DNA of 64,000 nt from JACMNW01 sp963708425 (GTDB taxonomy: Bacteria; Pseudomonadota; Alphaproteobacteria; Rhodobacterales; Rhodobacteraceae): NCBI GenBank assembly GCA_963708425.1, contig OY970206.1, forward strand, positions 3,286,001-3,350,000. The letters run 5' to 3'. Of this stretch, positions 50,857 to 59,577 are shown piece after piece. A program made the position numbers and the translations under genes. The notes beneath the pieces are model-generated. The model was not told where the DNA came from. It made no database searches and saw only the letters and a program-made list of their open reading frames with translations. Position 1 is the stretch's first letter, and each line of letters opens with the position of its first letter.

Positions 50857-52503
50857 TCAGCTATCGCTGCTGCTATCGGTCATTTCTTCAACATCCGGCG
50901 CTTCGCCTTCTGGCTCGTTCAGCTCGGCCTCGGTCACCGGGGCTGCTGCAATGTGAAAGCTGCGCAGAATGAAATCTGGCACATGATCACCCATCCCAAC
51001 CACGCCACCATCCCGGCGATCACGCCGATCATCGCGACGTTCGCCGCCCCGGTCAGATGGCCGCTCGCTGCCCCGTTCAGACGTCCGATCTCCCGACCGG
51101 TCCCGCCGATCATACCGACGCTCGTCGCGCGGTTCTTCCCGGTGACTGTGCGTGTGACCAACATGATCCTCGACCCCCGGGGCAGCCGACCCTGCCACCG
51201 CCCGCACTTCCGCAACAACCGTCACTTCAGCCTCGGGTGCCACCTTACGCGCCTCGCCGCGATCACGGCCGCCACGAGTACGGCTTCTGCCACCCGCTGA
51301 ACGCTCTTCGCGCGGCTTTGCCGCAGGCTCGTCCCCTGCTTCGGCCAAAGCAAATCCCTCAGGCAAGGTGCCCGCCGGGATCGGCTGCTTCACCAAAGCC
51401 TCAATCGCGGCCAGGTACTTGCCGTCATTCGGCGTGGCGATGGTAAACGCCTTGCCCAACCGTCCGGCCCGGCCAGTGCGACCAATCCGGTGCACATAAT
51501 CTTCCGGGTGCGACGGCACATCAAAGTTGAACACATGGCTGACTGCCGGAATATCCAAACCCCGCGCCGCCACGTCCGATGCCACTAGCAAATGCACCGA
51601 CCCATCACGAAACCCGTCCAACGTGCGCGTGCGCACCGATTGGTCCAGATCGCCATGAATGGGCGAGGCGTTAAACCCATGCTGCTTCAATGACTTCGAT
51701 ACAACATCGACATCCATCTTGCGGTTACAAAAGATGATCGCGTTGGTGCAAGCCTCACCCTCGGCCCGGATCAATGCCCGCAAAACCGACCGCTTGTCGG
51801 CAAAGGACCGGTCCTTGCGTGACGGCGTGATGGTGAACAGCTTTTGTTCAATCGTCTCTGATGTCGTCGCCTGACGCGCCACTTCGATCTTCACCGCGTT
51901 CGACAGGAATGTATTGGTAATCCGCTCGATCTCCGGTGCCATAGTGGCCGAATAAAAGAACGTCTGCCGGGTAAATGGCGTCAGCGCGAAAATGCGTTCG
52001 ATATCGGGGATGAACCCCATATCCAGCATCCGGTCGGCCTCATCCACCACCATGATCTGCACACCGGTCAGCAACAACTTGCCGCGCTCATGGTGGTCCA
52101 ACAGCCGCCCAGGCGTTGCAATCAACACATCCACGCCGCGATCAATCAGCTTGTCTTGCTCGCCAAACGAAACGCCGCCAATCAGCAACGCCTTAGTCAG
52201 CTTTGTATATTTGGCATAGGTTTCAAAGTTCTCGGCCACCTGTGCTGCCAATTCGCGCGTCGGGCACAGCACCAGGCTGCGCGGCATCCGCGCTTTGGCT
52301 CGGCCTTGGCCAAGCAATGTTATCATCGGCAACACGAAGCTGGCGGTCTTGCCAGTGCCCGTCTGGGCAATCCCCAACACGTCTTTGCCTAGCAAAGCAT
52401 GCGGAATGGCCTGTGCCTGAATTGGGGTAGGGGTTTCGTAGCCCGCTTCTTGCACGGCTTGAAGTACGCGCGGGTCCAGCGCGAGGTCAGAAAATTTGGT
52501 CAT
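50857..52503 (-). CDS. DEAD-box ATP-dependent RNA helicase, RhlE-like
   Basis: RNA helicase of 548 residues. Motifs in order are the Q motif GYETPTPIQAQAIP, AQTGTGKT, VVDEADRMLD (DEAD variant), SAT, ASDVAARGLDIP and HRIGRTGRAGR. From about residue 390 a long tail rich in Arg, Asp, Glu and Gly (DRRDRSGDRTSERGSERPSD and similar) is disordered and probably binds RNA. It sits convergent to RNase J, and a link to an RNA-degrading complex is possible. The 5' leader has a perfect inverted repeat just before the start. Confidence 0.93.
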   Translation of the reverse strand: MTKFSDLALDPRVLQAVQEAGYETPTPIQAQAIPHALLGKDVLGIAQTGTGKTASFVLPMITLLGQGRAKARMPRSLVLCPTRELAAQVAENFETYAKYTKLTKALLIGGVSFGEQDKLIDRGVDVLIATPGRLLDHHERGKLLLTGVQIMVVDEADRMLDMGFIPDIERIFALTPFTRQTFFYSATMAPEIERITNTFLSNAVKIEVARQATTSETIEQKLFTITPSRKDRSFADKRSVLRALIRAEGEACTNAIIFCNRKMDVDVVSKSLKQHGFNASPIHGDLDQSVRTRTLDGFRDGSVHLLVASDVAARGLDIPAVSHVFNFDVPSHPEDYVHRIGRTGRAGRLGKAFTIATPNDGKYLAAIEALVKQPIPAGTLPEGFALAEAGDEPAAKPREERSAGGRSRTRGGRDRGEARKVAPEAEVTVVAEVRAVAGSAAPGVEDHVGHTHSHREEPRDERRYDRRDRSGDRTSERGSERPSDRGGERRDDRRDRRDGGVVGMGDHVPDFILRSFHIAAAPVTEAELNEPEGEAPDVEEMTDSSSDS

Positions 52504-52516
52504 GTGCGTCCTGTAA

Positions 52517-52537
52517 AATGCGGTATCGGACCGCATT
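52517..52537 (-). promoter_or_regulatory. Inverted repeat in the helicase leader
   Basis: AATGCGGT and ACCGCATT are perfect complements with a 5-base spacer, ending 13 bases before the helicase ATG. In mRNA it would fold next to the ribosome-binding site; in DNA it could be an operator. Confidence 0.5.
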
Positions 52538-52701
52538 GATTAAAGGGACGCTGCATTTCCGGGCGTCCCGGCGTCAAATCCCCGATTGAGGATGGAAGTG
52601 CGGTAAAGGAAATTCCTCGAAACGTCAAGCAGTCAACGGCTGCGAAACCATTACCCCAAAGCCGCTCGCTGCCATGTGCCGAAGCGGCATAGCCCAAGCT
52701 C

Positions 52702-53457
52702 TTAACCCACCTCGATCGGTGACAGCTCAATCGGCGGCTCGGCGCCCCACGTCAGCGCTTTATAGTTAAAGCCGCTATCAATAGTCGGCTTCACGACTTG
52801 AAAATAGGGCGATACATCAAAATCTCGCGGCGTGAACAGCGAATGATGCCGGATATGCAAAATCTCGCTGGCAACACTGCCTTCCTGCAGGTTTTCGATC
52901 AATGGCAAAACCGGATAACGGATCGTTTGATAGGCTTCGGCAATCAATGTCGAACAAATGGCCCGCGTCGGATCACCGGACCCAAGTGCCAACAGCCGGC
53001 GACGAAATCGTTTAGGCACAGGCGGCTCCGGCAACAAAAAGCGCGCCAGATCCACCACGTTTTTCAGATCGTATGTATGCCCGACACTGGCGCGCAAGTG
53101 ATCGGCAACGCGCTTTTGGTCCGCCTCGGTCAGCCCAACGGCGCGACAAATGCGCAGGTTCAGATGCAGCACTTCATCAAGCGCCAAGTAGCGCACGCCC
53201 TCGCGCAAGTCAGCTTCGATCAGATCACGCCCCGGCCCGTCACCAACGAACATCGCGGCGTGCGACCATGTCGACTGCGTCAGATACTTGATCGCGGTCG
53301 AAATCCGCCTGTCTCCTTCAACCAACACCACATCACCGGGCCGCAAACACGCCCGCATTCTGTCCGACGATATCGTTGACAAAAGCACATAGCCCTTTGT
53401 CTGCTTTTCGATGTAACTTGCGATGGCCCGCCCAAGGGCTGATGTAAACCGGTTCAT
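52702..53457 (-). CDS. YiiX/YebB-like permuted NlpC/P60 hydrolase
   Basis: A 251-residue protein with the permuted papain-like layout of YiiX-type enzymes: LRPGDVVLVEGDRRISTAIKY then STWSHAAMFVGDG (catalytic His) near residue 66, VGHTYDLKNV near 126, and AICSTLIAEAYQ (catalytic Cys) near 166. No signal peptide is evident. Relatives act on lipids or amide bonds; the substrate is not known. It is monocistronic, between the helicase and prfC, with short tandem hairpins (GTTAGC-TGAG-GCTAAC and TAGGGG-ATTCC-CCCCTA) upstream. Confidence 0.78.
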   Translation of the reverse strand: MNRFTSALGRAIASYIEKQTKGYVLLSTISSDRMRACLRPGDVVLVEGDRRISTAIKYLTQSTWSHAAMFVGDGPGRDLIEADLREGVRYLALDEVLHLNLRICRAVGLTEADQKRVADHLRASVGHTYDLKNVVDLARFLLPEPPVPKRFRRRLLALGSGDPTRAICSTLIAEAYQTIRYPVLPLIENLQEGSVASEILHIRHHSLFTPRDFDVSPYFQVVKPTIDSGFNYKALTWGAEPPIELSPIEVG

Positions 53458-53603
53458 CCCGCTGCCGCTCCACTAGCGTCGTTAGCTGAGGCTAACAGAT
53501 CAGATCGCCTAGGGGATTCCCCCCTACGATGAATTGACCGGCTGACATATATCGTGAGGTGCCGCAGATAGCGGGCGTTGCCTTGCGCCGCACTCGCAGT
53601 AGA

Positions 53604-55208
53604 TCAGACCATCATCTCTTTCGTCGCCGTCAGCTTCAATTCCGGATGATCCCGCTCCACCCGGTCAATATCCCACTTCAGCCGCGTCAGATAAACCATA
53701 TCGCCGTCACTATCGACCGCGATATGCCCCTTGTTGACGTTCACAAACTTTTCCACGTCCGCCTTAGGCCCGGTCACCCAGCGGGCCGAGGTAAACTGCG
53801 AGGGCTCAAACCGCACTGGCAGCGAATATTCCTGCTCAATCCGGCTGGCCAGCACTTCAAACTGTAAAGCCCCCACTACGCCGACAATAAACCCCGACCC
53901 GATCATCGGCTTGAACACTTTCGCAGCGCCTTCCTCCGCAAACTGCATCAGCGCCTTTTCCAGATGCTTGGCCTTCATCGGATCGCCCGCCCGCACCGTT
54001 TGCAGCAATTCCGGCGCAAAGGACGGTATGCCCGTAAACCGCAACGCCTCGCCTTCCGTCAGCGCATCGCCAATCCGCAATTGCCCGTGGTTCGGAATGC
54101 CGATGATATCCCCCGCCCAAGCCTCTTCCGCCAGCTCCCTGTCCGCCGCCAGAAACAGCACTGGATTGGTCACTGACATCTGCTTCTTCGACCGCACATG
54201 CGTCAACTTCATGCCGCGTTCAAAATGCCCCGAGGCAAGCCGCACAAACGCCACTCGGTCGCGGTGCTTAGGGTCCATATTGGCCTGCACCTTAAACACG
54301 AATCCCGTCACCGTGGTTTCTTCCGGCGATACCCCGCGCTGCATGGCTTTTTGCACCTGCGGCTCGGGGCCAAATTCACCCATGCCATCCATCAGTTCCT
54401 TGACACCAAACGAATTGATCGCCGATCCGAACCAGATTGGCGTCATATGGCCTTCCATGAATGACTGGCGGTTGAACGCAGGCAGCAATTCTCGCACCAT
54501 TTCCAGCTCGGTCAGCAGCGCCGCCAACTGCCCAGCCGGAATATGTTCCGCCAATTTTGGGTCGTCCAACCCGTTGATCTGAATGGTTTCCGCCACCCGG
54601 TTTCGATCCGCCCGGTCCATCAATTCCAGCCGGTCATGCAAAATATCGTAGCACCCCAGAAAATCACGCCCCATCCCAATCGGCCAGCTTGCCGGAGCCA
54701 CATCGATGGCCAAATTTTGTTGGATTTCGTCAATAATGTCGAACGTATCCCGACTTTCCCGGTCCATTTTGTTGCAAAATGTTAAAATTGGCAGATCGCG
54801 CAAACGGCAGACTTCGAACAGCTTTCGCGTCTGCGATTCCACACCCTTGGCCCCATCAATCACCATAATCGCGGCATCAACTGCCGTCAGCGTCCGGTAG
54901 GTATCTTCGGAAAAGTCGCTGTGGCCGGGGGTGTCTACCAGGTTGAACCGGTATGTCCGAAAATCAAACGACATTGCCGATGCCGAAACCGAAATCCCGC
55001 GTTCCTGCTCCATCTTCATGAAGTCAGACCGCGTCCGCCGCGCCTCGCCCTTGGCCCGCACTTGGCCCGCCATCTGAATGGCGCCGCCGAACAGCAGGAA
55101 CTTTTCGGTCAACGTGGTTTTGCCCGCATCGGGATGCGAGATAATCGCAAAGGTCCGGCGGCGGGCAATTTCGGGCGGTAGCGGGGCGTGGTTCGATATA
55201 TCCATCAT
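53604..55208 (-). CDS. prfC: Peptide chain release factor 3
   Basis: GTPase that recycles RF1 and RF2 from the ribosome after termination; 534 residues. G1 is SHPDAGKTTLTEK near residue 23, G2 lies in RGISVSASAMSF, G3 is DTPGHSDFSEDTYR, G4 is FCNKMDRE. C-terminal EF-Tu-like and RF3-specific domains follow. Two adjacent ATGs can start it (MMDISNH); the open frame upstream overlaps the divergent SDR gene and is not coding. Confidence 0.95.
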   Translation of the reverse strand: MMDISNHAPLPPEIARRRTFAIISHPDAGKTTLTEKFLLFGGAIQMAGQVRAKGEARRTRSDFMKMEQERGISVSASAMSFDFRTYRFNLVDTPGHSDFSEDTYRTLTAVDAAIMVIDGAKGVESQTRKLFEVCRLRDLPILTFCNKMDRESRDTFDIIDEIQQNLAIDVAPASWPIGMGRDFLGCYDILHDRLELMDRADRNRVAETIQINGLDDPKLAEHIPAGQLAALLTELEMVRELLPAFNRQSFMEGHMTPIWFGSAINSFGVKELMDGMGEFGPEPQVQKAMQRGVSPEETTVTGFVFKVQANMDPKHRDRVAFVRLASGHFERGMKLTHVRSKKQMSVTNPVLFLAADRELAEEAWAGDIIGIPNHGQLRIGDALTEGEALRFTGIPSFAPELLQTVRAGDPMKAKHLEKALMQFAEEGAAKVFKPMIGSGFIVGVVGALQFEVLASRIEQEYSLPVRFEPSQFTSARWVTGPKADVEKFVNVNKGHIAVDSDGDMVYLTRLKWDIDRVERDHPELKLTATKEMMV

Positions 55209-55317
55209 GGGCTCGGCCTTTATCGCAAGCGGTGCCTTGCGTCCATGGGCCAGCGCAGGGTTTCGCCGCTCCCGTGCGCCTGCTACCACTGCGCAAATCA
55301 CTAGAGGGATATCGGCT

Positions 55318-56097
55318 ATGGATCTGGGCATTCGCGGAAAACGAGCGTTGGTTTGTGCAGGTTCAAAGGGCCTCGGGCGCGGCTGCGCCGAAGCCTTGGC
55401 TGAAGCCGGCGTCGATCTTGTGCTGAACGCGCGCGGTGTCGAAGCGCTGGAGGCTACTGCCGCCACAATCCGCGCCACCTACGGCGTCAAAGTCACCACT
55501 GTTGCCGCCGATATCACCACGGACGCAGGCCGCGCCGAAGTTCTGGCCGCAACCGGGGAAATCGACATCCTCGTCACCAACGCTGGCGGTCCACCGCCCG
55601 GCCTGTGGTCTGATTGGAACCGCGATGATTTCATCCGCGCCATAGACGCCAACATGCTGACCCCAATCGCGCTGATGCAGGCCGTGATGCCCGCCATGAT
55701 CGAACGTGGCTGGGGCAGGGTGGTCAACATCACCTCGCAGTCGGTCAAAGCGCCAATCCCGCAGCTTGGCCTGTCGAACGCCGCCCGCACCGGGCTAACC
55801 GGGTTTGTCGCGGGCACCTCGCGGCAAGTCGCAGGCAAAGGCGTTACCATCAACAACCTGCTGCCCGGCATTCACGCCACCGACCGCGCCGATGCGCTTG
55901 ATGCGGGCGTGGTCAAGGCGCAAGGCATCACGCTAGAGGCCGCCCGCAAACAACGCTATGCAGGCATCCCCGCCGGCCGCTATGGCACGCCTGCCGAATT
56001 TGGCGCGGCCTGCGCTTTTCTATGCAGCCAACATGCGGGCTTTATCGTCGGGCAAAACATCCTTCTCGACGGCGGGGCGACCAACGCCACCATTTGA
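55318..56097 (+). CDS. SDR-family oxidoreductase with altered catalytic residues
   Basis: Rossmann-fold short-chain dehydrogenase of 259 residues. The cofactor loop AGSKGLGRGCAEALAEAG (TGxxxGxG variant) and NAGG are present, and the Ser of the active site is in VVNITSQSVK. But the place of the usual YxxxK reads LSNAARTGL, so both Tyr and Lys are replaced. This LSNxxR pattern marks a known SDR side branch, often named 3-oxoacyl-ACP reductase without proof. GAGGGA lies 8 bases before the ATG. Divergent from prfC. Confidence 0.85.
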   Translation: MDLGIRGKRALVCAGSKGLGRGCAEALAEAGVDLVLNARGVEALEATAATIRATYGVKVTTVAADITTDAGRAEVLAATGEIDILVTNAGGPPPGLWSDWNRDDFIRAIDANMLTPIALMQAVMPAMIERGWGRVVNITSQSVKAPIPQLGLSNAARTGLTGFVAGTSRQVAGKGVTINNLLPGIHATDRADALDAGVVKAQGITLEAARKQRYAGIPAGRYGTPAEFGAACAFLCSQHAGFIVGQNILLDGGATNATI

Positions 56098-56223
56098 TCG
56101 TCTTCTATACGGCCCCATCTGCGTATGCACAGAAAGAGCACGGCAAATGCACAGTTTGCACCGCCCCTTGCCGTGTCAGTTGCCGACTGCTAGGCAGAAA
56201 CCTTACGAAATCGCTCGGGTAAG

Positions 56224-57321
56224 TTGTTGCAGAACCCTCCCCCCCGTCTAGAGGTCTTGAACCTGACCCGCGCATTCGGCGGGCGCACCGTGGTCAACGA
56301 TGTCTCGCTTCAAATAGTGGCGGGGCAAGTCACCTGTCTATTAGGCCCGTCCGGATGCGGTAAATCCACCACCTTGCGGATGATCGCCGGAGTGGAGCGC
56401 CTTGATAGCGGCACGGTTGTGATCGACGGCACAATCATGGCCGATGGCGCCAGATCGCAGCCCCCCGAAGCGCGTTCCGTCGGCCTGATGTTCCAGGATT
56501 TTGCGCTTTTCCCGCATCTGACAGTGGCCCAGAACATTGCCTTTGGCTTGCATGGCTCGGCATCAGAAAAGGCCCGTCGCGTCGATGCCCTGCTTGAAAA
56601 GGTTACACTTTCCGGCTTTGGCATCAAACATCCACACCAACTATCGGGCGGTGAACAACAGCGCGTCGCCCTTGCCCGCGCGCTTGCGCCCAGCCCCAAA
56701 GTCATGCTGATGGACGAGCCGTTTTCCGGCCTTGATAACCGCCTGCGCGACGGCATCCGCGACGCCACCTTGGAAATTCTGAAAGACGAAAGCACTGCCG
56801 TTCTGCTGGTCACCCATGAACCCGACGAGGCGATGCGCATGGGCGACGAAATCGCCCTGATGCGCGACGGTTTCATCGTGCAGCGCGGCGCGCCCTACAA
56901 CGTCTACAACGCCCCGGTCGACCGCGAAGCCGCTGCATTCTTTAGCGATATCAATGTGATACGCGGCACATCACGAGGTGCATTGACCGACACACCGTTC
57001 GGCGCATTCCTGACACCCGGCCATTCCGACGGCACCGAAGTTGACATCGTCATCCGCCCGCAGCACTTGAAAATCGACTTTGATCGCGCCGGTCGTGGCC
57101 CAAATCCGACCTCTATCGAAGGCACTCCCGCCCGCGGAACTGTCACCCGCGCCCGCTATCTTGGCCGCGAAAGCCTGGTCGACTTCGCGATGGATTTTGA
57201 TGGCAAAATCCTGACCGCCTCAGTGCCGGGCGTGTTCTTGCCTAAGCCCGGAACAGTGCTGTGGCTGATGATCCGGCGCGACCGCTGCTTTGTGTTTCCG
57301 GCCCACAAAGCGCGCAGTTAA
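56224..57321 (+). CDS. ABC transporter ATP-binding protein, FbpC/PotA type
   Basis: ATPase of 365 residues resembling those of Fe3+ or polyamine importers. Walker A is GPSGCGKST, the signature is LSGGEQQRVALARAL, Walker B is VMLMDEPFSGLD, the switch His is in LVTHEPDEAM, and a C-terminal TOBE-like domain follows (VDIVIRPQHLKID). Start is one of two adjacent TTG codons with only a weak ribosome-binding site. No permease or binding protein is next to it, so its partners must lie elsewhere. Its stop overlaps the stop of the convergent regulator. Confidence 0.87.
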   Translation: MLQNPPPRLEVLNLTRAFGGRTVVNDVSLQIVAGQVTCLLGPSGCGKSTTLRMIAGVERLDSGTVVIDGTIMADGARSQPPEARSVGLMFQDFALFPHLTVAQNIAFGLHGSASEKARRVDALLEKVTLSGFGIKHPHQLSGGEQQRVALARALAPSPKVMLMDEPFSGLDNRLRDGIRDATLEILKDESTAVLLVTHEPDEAMRMGDEIALMRDGFIVQRGAPYNVYNAPVDREAAAFFSDINVIRGTSRGALTDTPFGAFLTPGHSDGTEVDIVIRPQHLKIDFDRAGRGPNPTSIEGTPARGTVTRARYLGRESLVDFAMDFDGKILTASVPGVFLPKPGTVLWLMIRRDRCFVFPAHKARS

Positions 57322-57671
57322 CCCTCGGTAGGTGGGGCCTGCGGCAGAACGACGGCCAGCTTTTCCGCCAACGATTTGGCAGCCTTAGCCAGTCGTGGAT
57401 CATCCGTTTCCGATGCCAGCGCCAGTGCAAACTGCAAGGCATCCGCCTCGTCCGTTGACAAGATCATCGGCGGCAACGTGATTGGCCCGCGCAGCAGATA
57501 CCCCACCCCGCGCTCGCCCTGCACCGGCAGTCCCGCCGCCGCCAAGATCGCCATATCGCGCCAGATCGTCCGGGTCGAAACCCCCAACCGCGCCGCCATA
57601 TCGCCAGCCCGGTGCAGCCTGCCATCACGCAGGGTCTGGATCAGGTCAAACAATCGGTCCGTACGGCGCAT
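57318..57671 (-). CDS. Short YafY/DeoR-type HTH regulator
   Basis: A 117-residue protein starting MRRTDRLFDLIQTLRDGRLH, which is the usual N-terminus of YafY-type regulators, with a winged helix (AARLGVSTRTIWRDMAILA, then GERGVGYLLR). The WYL domain normally found after it is missing: only ~50 residues of the linker region follow (STDEADALQFALALASETDD) before the stop. It may be a natural short form or a truncated gene. Divergent from tatA, convergent with the FbpC-type ATPase. Confidence 0.75.
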   Translation of the reverse strand: MRRTDRLFDLIQTLRDGRLHRAGDMAARLGVSTRTIWRDMAILAAAGLPVQGERGVGYLLRGPITLPPMILSTDEADALQFALALASETDDPRLAKAAKSLAEKLAVVLPQAPPTEG

Positions 57672-57728
57672 CGGAATATTTGCCAATAAATGTAGGATTA
57701 GGGGACAGAGTGCACTTAGGCAGGGCAA

Positions 57729-57746
57729 CTGACAAGTAGCTGTCAG
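57729..57746. promoter_or_regulatory. Inverted repeat between HTH gene and tatA
   Basis: CTGACA-AGTAGC-TGTCAG is a perfect 6-base inverted repeat with a 6-base spacer, about 60 bases upstream of the HTH start and 130 upstream of tatA. It could be an operator of the adjacent regulator; short enough to be chance. Confidence 0.3.
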
Positions 57747-57877
57747 CAATGATCCCCCGCACCCCCTTCGATCCCAATGAACCACGTCGTTTGGGGCTTT
57801 GATCCGCAGCCATGAAGGACTACATGACTCAACATAACATTTGGGGCAGCACCTCCGCCGCCCAATGGGAGCATACT

Positions 57878-58087
57878 ATGCTGAACAATATCGGCCTTCC
57901 CGGCCTCCTTCTTATCGCCGTTGTCCTGCTTGTCATGTTCGGGCGCGGCAAGGTCAGCTCGTTGATGGGCGAAGTTGGCAAGGGCATCACCGCTTTCAAA
58001 AAGGGTGTCAAAGAAGAAACGTCCGAGATTGAGAAAACCGCAGACGCCGCCCGCGATGTGACACCTGCCGAGAAAGACAAAGTCTGA
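57878..58087 (+). CDS. tatA: Sec-independent translocase protein TatA
   Basis: Pore-forming component of the twin-arginine export system, 69 residues. One N-terminal helix (MLNNIGLPGLLLIAVVLLVM) is followed by the FGRGK hinge and an amphipathic helix (EVGKGITAFKKGVKEE), then an acidic tail. The ATG has GGGAG 7 bases upstream; an earlier in-frame ATG would add 22 atypical residues. Confidence 0.95.
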   Translation: MLNNIGLPGLLLIAVVLLVMFGRGKVSSLMGEVGKGITAFKKGVKEETSEIEKTADAARDVTPAEKDKV

Positions 58088-58119
58088 TCGCGGCCAGTAA
58101 CCGGCAAGGCGGGTAAGGC

Positions 58120-58701
58120 ATGTTTGAAATCGGCTGGACCGAGTTGATGCTGATCGGGATTGTGGCGCTGATCGTGATCGGCCCCAAAGACTTGCCCGAT
58201 ATGTTCCGCACCATGGGGCGCTTTACCGCCAAGATTCGGTCGATGGCGCGGGATTTCCAGCGCGCGATGGAACAGGCAGCGAAAGAAACCGGTGTAAATG
58301 ACATAGCGGCAGACCTGAAATCGGCTACTTCGGCGAAAAGCATGGGGTTAGACGCCGTGAAAGACGCGGCCAACCGGTTTGAAAAATGGGATCCGCTGAA
58401 ACCAACGACCACGCCTGCCACGGCGGCGGCGGCATCCCCCACAGCCGCTACAGCGGCGCCTACAGCCCCAACCATTCATGGCCCAGCGACGCAAGCGCTG
58501 GTCGATGCGCAGGCCGCAAAAAAAGCCATCACCGCCGAGGCCGCCGAGAAACTTCGCGCGCTAAAGTCGGACCTGGCAGCGCCTGTGGCGACCAAATCCG
58601 CTGGTCGTGTGCGCAAACCAAAAACTTTAGCCGAACCCGCCGTTATCGCCAAACCCGCCCCCAAACCCCGCGCGCCGCGCAAACCGGCAAAGGATGCCTG
58701 A
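58120..58701 (+). CDS. tatB: Sec-independent translocase protein TatB
   Basis: Substrate-docking component of Tat, 193 residues. The N-terminus MFEIGWTELMLIGIVALIVI with GPKDLPDMFRTMGRF is the TatB signature. A long Ala/Lys/Pro-rich tail (from ~95) is typical of alphaproteobacteria and probably disordered. It lies 32 bases after tatA. Confidence 0.95.
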   Translation: MFEIGWTELMLIGIVALIVIGPKDLPDMFRTMGRFTAKIRSMARDFQRAMEQAAKETGVNDIAADLKSATSAKSMGLDAVKDAANRFEKWDPLKPTTTPATAAAASPTAATAAPTAPTIHGPATQALVDAQAAKKAITAEAAEKLRALKSDLAAPVATKSAGRVRKPKTLAEPAVIAKPAPKPRAPRKPAKDA

Positions 58702-58704
58702 CGC

Positions 58705-59577
58705 ATGGCCGCGACCAAAGACATTGATGACAGTTCAGCCCCGCTGATCGAACATCTGAAGGAACTTCGCACTCGCATCATTTACGCGCTTTTGGCGTTT
58801 GTTGTGGCGATGTGCCTTTGCTTTACAATCTGGAACCCGATCTTCAATTTTCTGACCCAGCCGATTTGCAACGCACTTGAAGCGCGCGATCAAACCTGCG
58901 GGCTGATTCTTGTGAAGCTGCAGGAAGGGTTTTTCGTTGCCATTCGCATTTCGGTGATGGGCGGCTTTGCGATGTCTTTCCCAATCATCGGCTATCAGAT
59001 GTGGCGTTTTGTGGCCCCCGGACTGTATCGTCAGGAAAAGAACGCGTTCCTGCCATTCCTGATCGCGTCTCCCTTGATGTTCATCTTGGGGGCTGCGTTT
59101 TCCTACTATGCCGTTCTGCCCATCGCCTTTGATTTCTTCCTGCAATTCCAGCAAAATTTTGCACCCACAGTGGGTGACGCCGAAGTTATCTCCAATGCCC
59201 CGGCAGGCGTGTTGTTTCAGGGCTCGATGGAGCAATACCTGTCTCTGACGATGAGCTTTGTCATGGCCTTTGGCGTCTGTTTTCAACTGCCCGTCTTGCT
59301 GACGCTGATGGGCAAGGCCGGTATGGTCACGTCACGTGGTCTAAAGGCGATGCGGCGCTATGCGATCGTGATCATTCTGGTGGTCGCGGCCGTAGTGACT
59401 CCGCCCGATTTCATGTCGCAAATCATTCTGTTTGCTGCGATTTATCCGCTTTACGAAATCTCGATCTTCCTGATTTCCCGTATCGAAAAACGCCGTGAGG
59501 CCGACTTGCGCGCCCAGGGCCTGTGGGTAGATGACGATGAAGACGAGGAAGAGGCAGCAAGCGCGGGCAAAGTATGA
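58705..59577 (+). CDS. tatC: Sec-independent translocase protein TatC
   Basis: Core signal-peptide receptor of Tat, 290 residues, six helices. LIEHLKELRTRIIYALLAF near residue 12 and the periplasmic/cytoplasmic segments QMWRFVAPGLYRQEKNAF and FQLPVLLTLMGKAGMVTS carry the conserved residues. Its C-terminus has an acidic tail (DDDEDEEEA). The stop overlaps the following DUF815 gene (ATGA). Confidence 0.96.
   Translation: MAATKDIDDSSAPLIEHLKELRTRIIYALLAFVVAMCLCFTIWNPIFNFLTQPICNALEARDQTCGLILVKLQEGFFVAIRISVMGGFAMSFPIIGYQMWRFVAPGLYRQEKNAFLPFLIASPLMFILGAAFSYYAVLPIAFDFFLQFQQNFAPTVGDAEVISNAPAGVLFQGSMEQYLSLTMSFVMAFGVCFQLPVLLTLMGKAGMVTSRGLKAMRRYAIVIILVVAAVVTPPDFMSQIILFAAIYPLYEISIFLISRIEKRREADLRAQGLWVDDDEDEEEAASAGKV

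Noticed and set aside
53481..53517. Two short tandem hairpins between prfC and the YiiX-like gene
   Set aside because: Stems of 6 bases without a T-run are too weak to call a terminator or operator.
56139..56175. Inverted repeat CACGGCAA / TTGCCGTG after the SDR gene
   Set aside because: The arms are perfect but 21 bases apart, with no T-run; the loop is too large for a convincing terminator.
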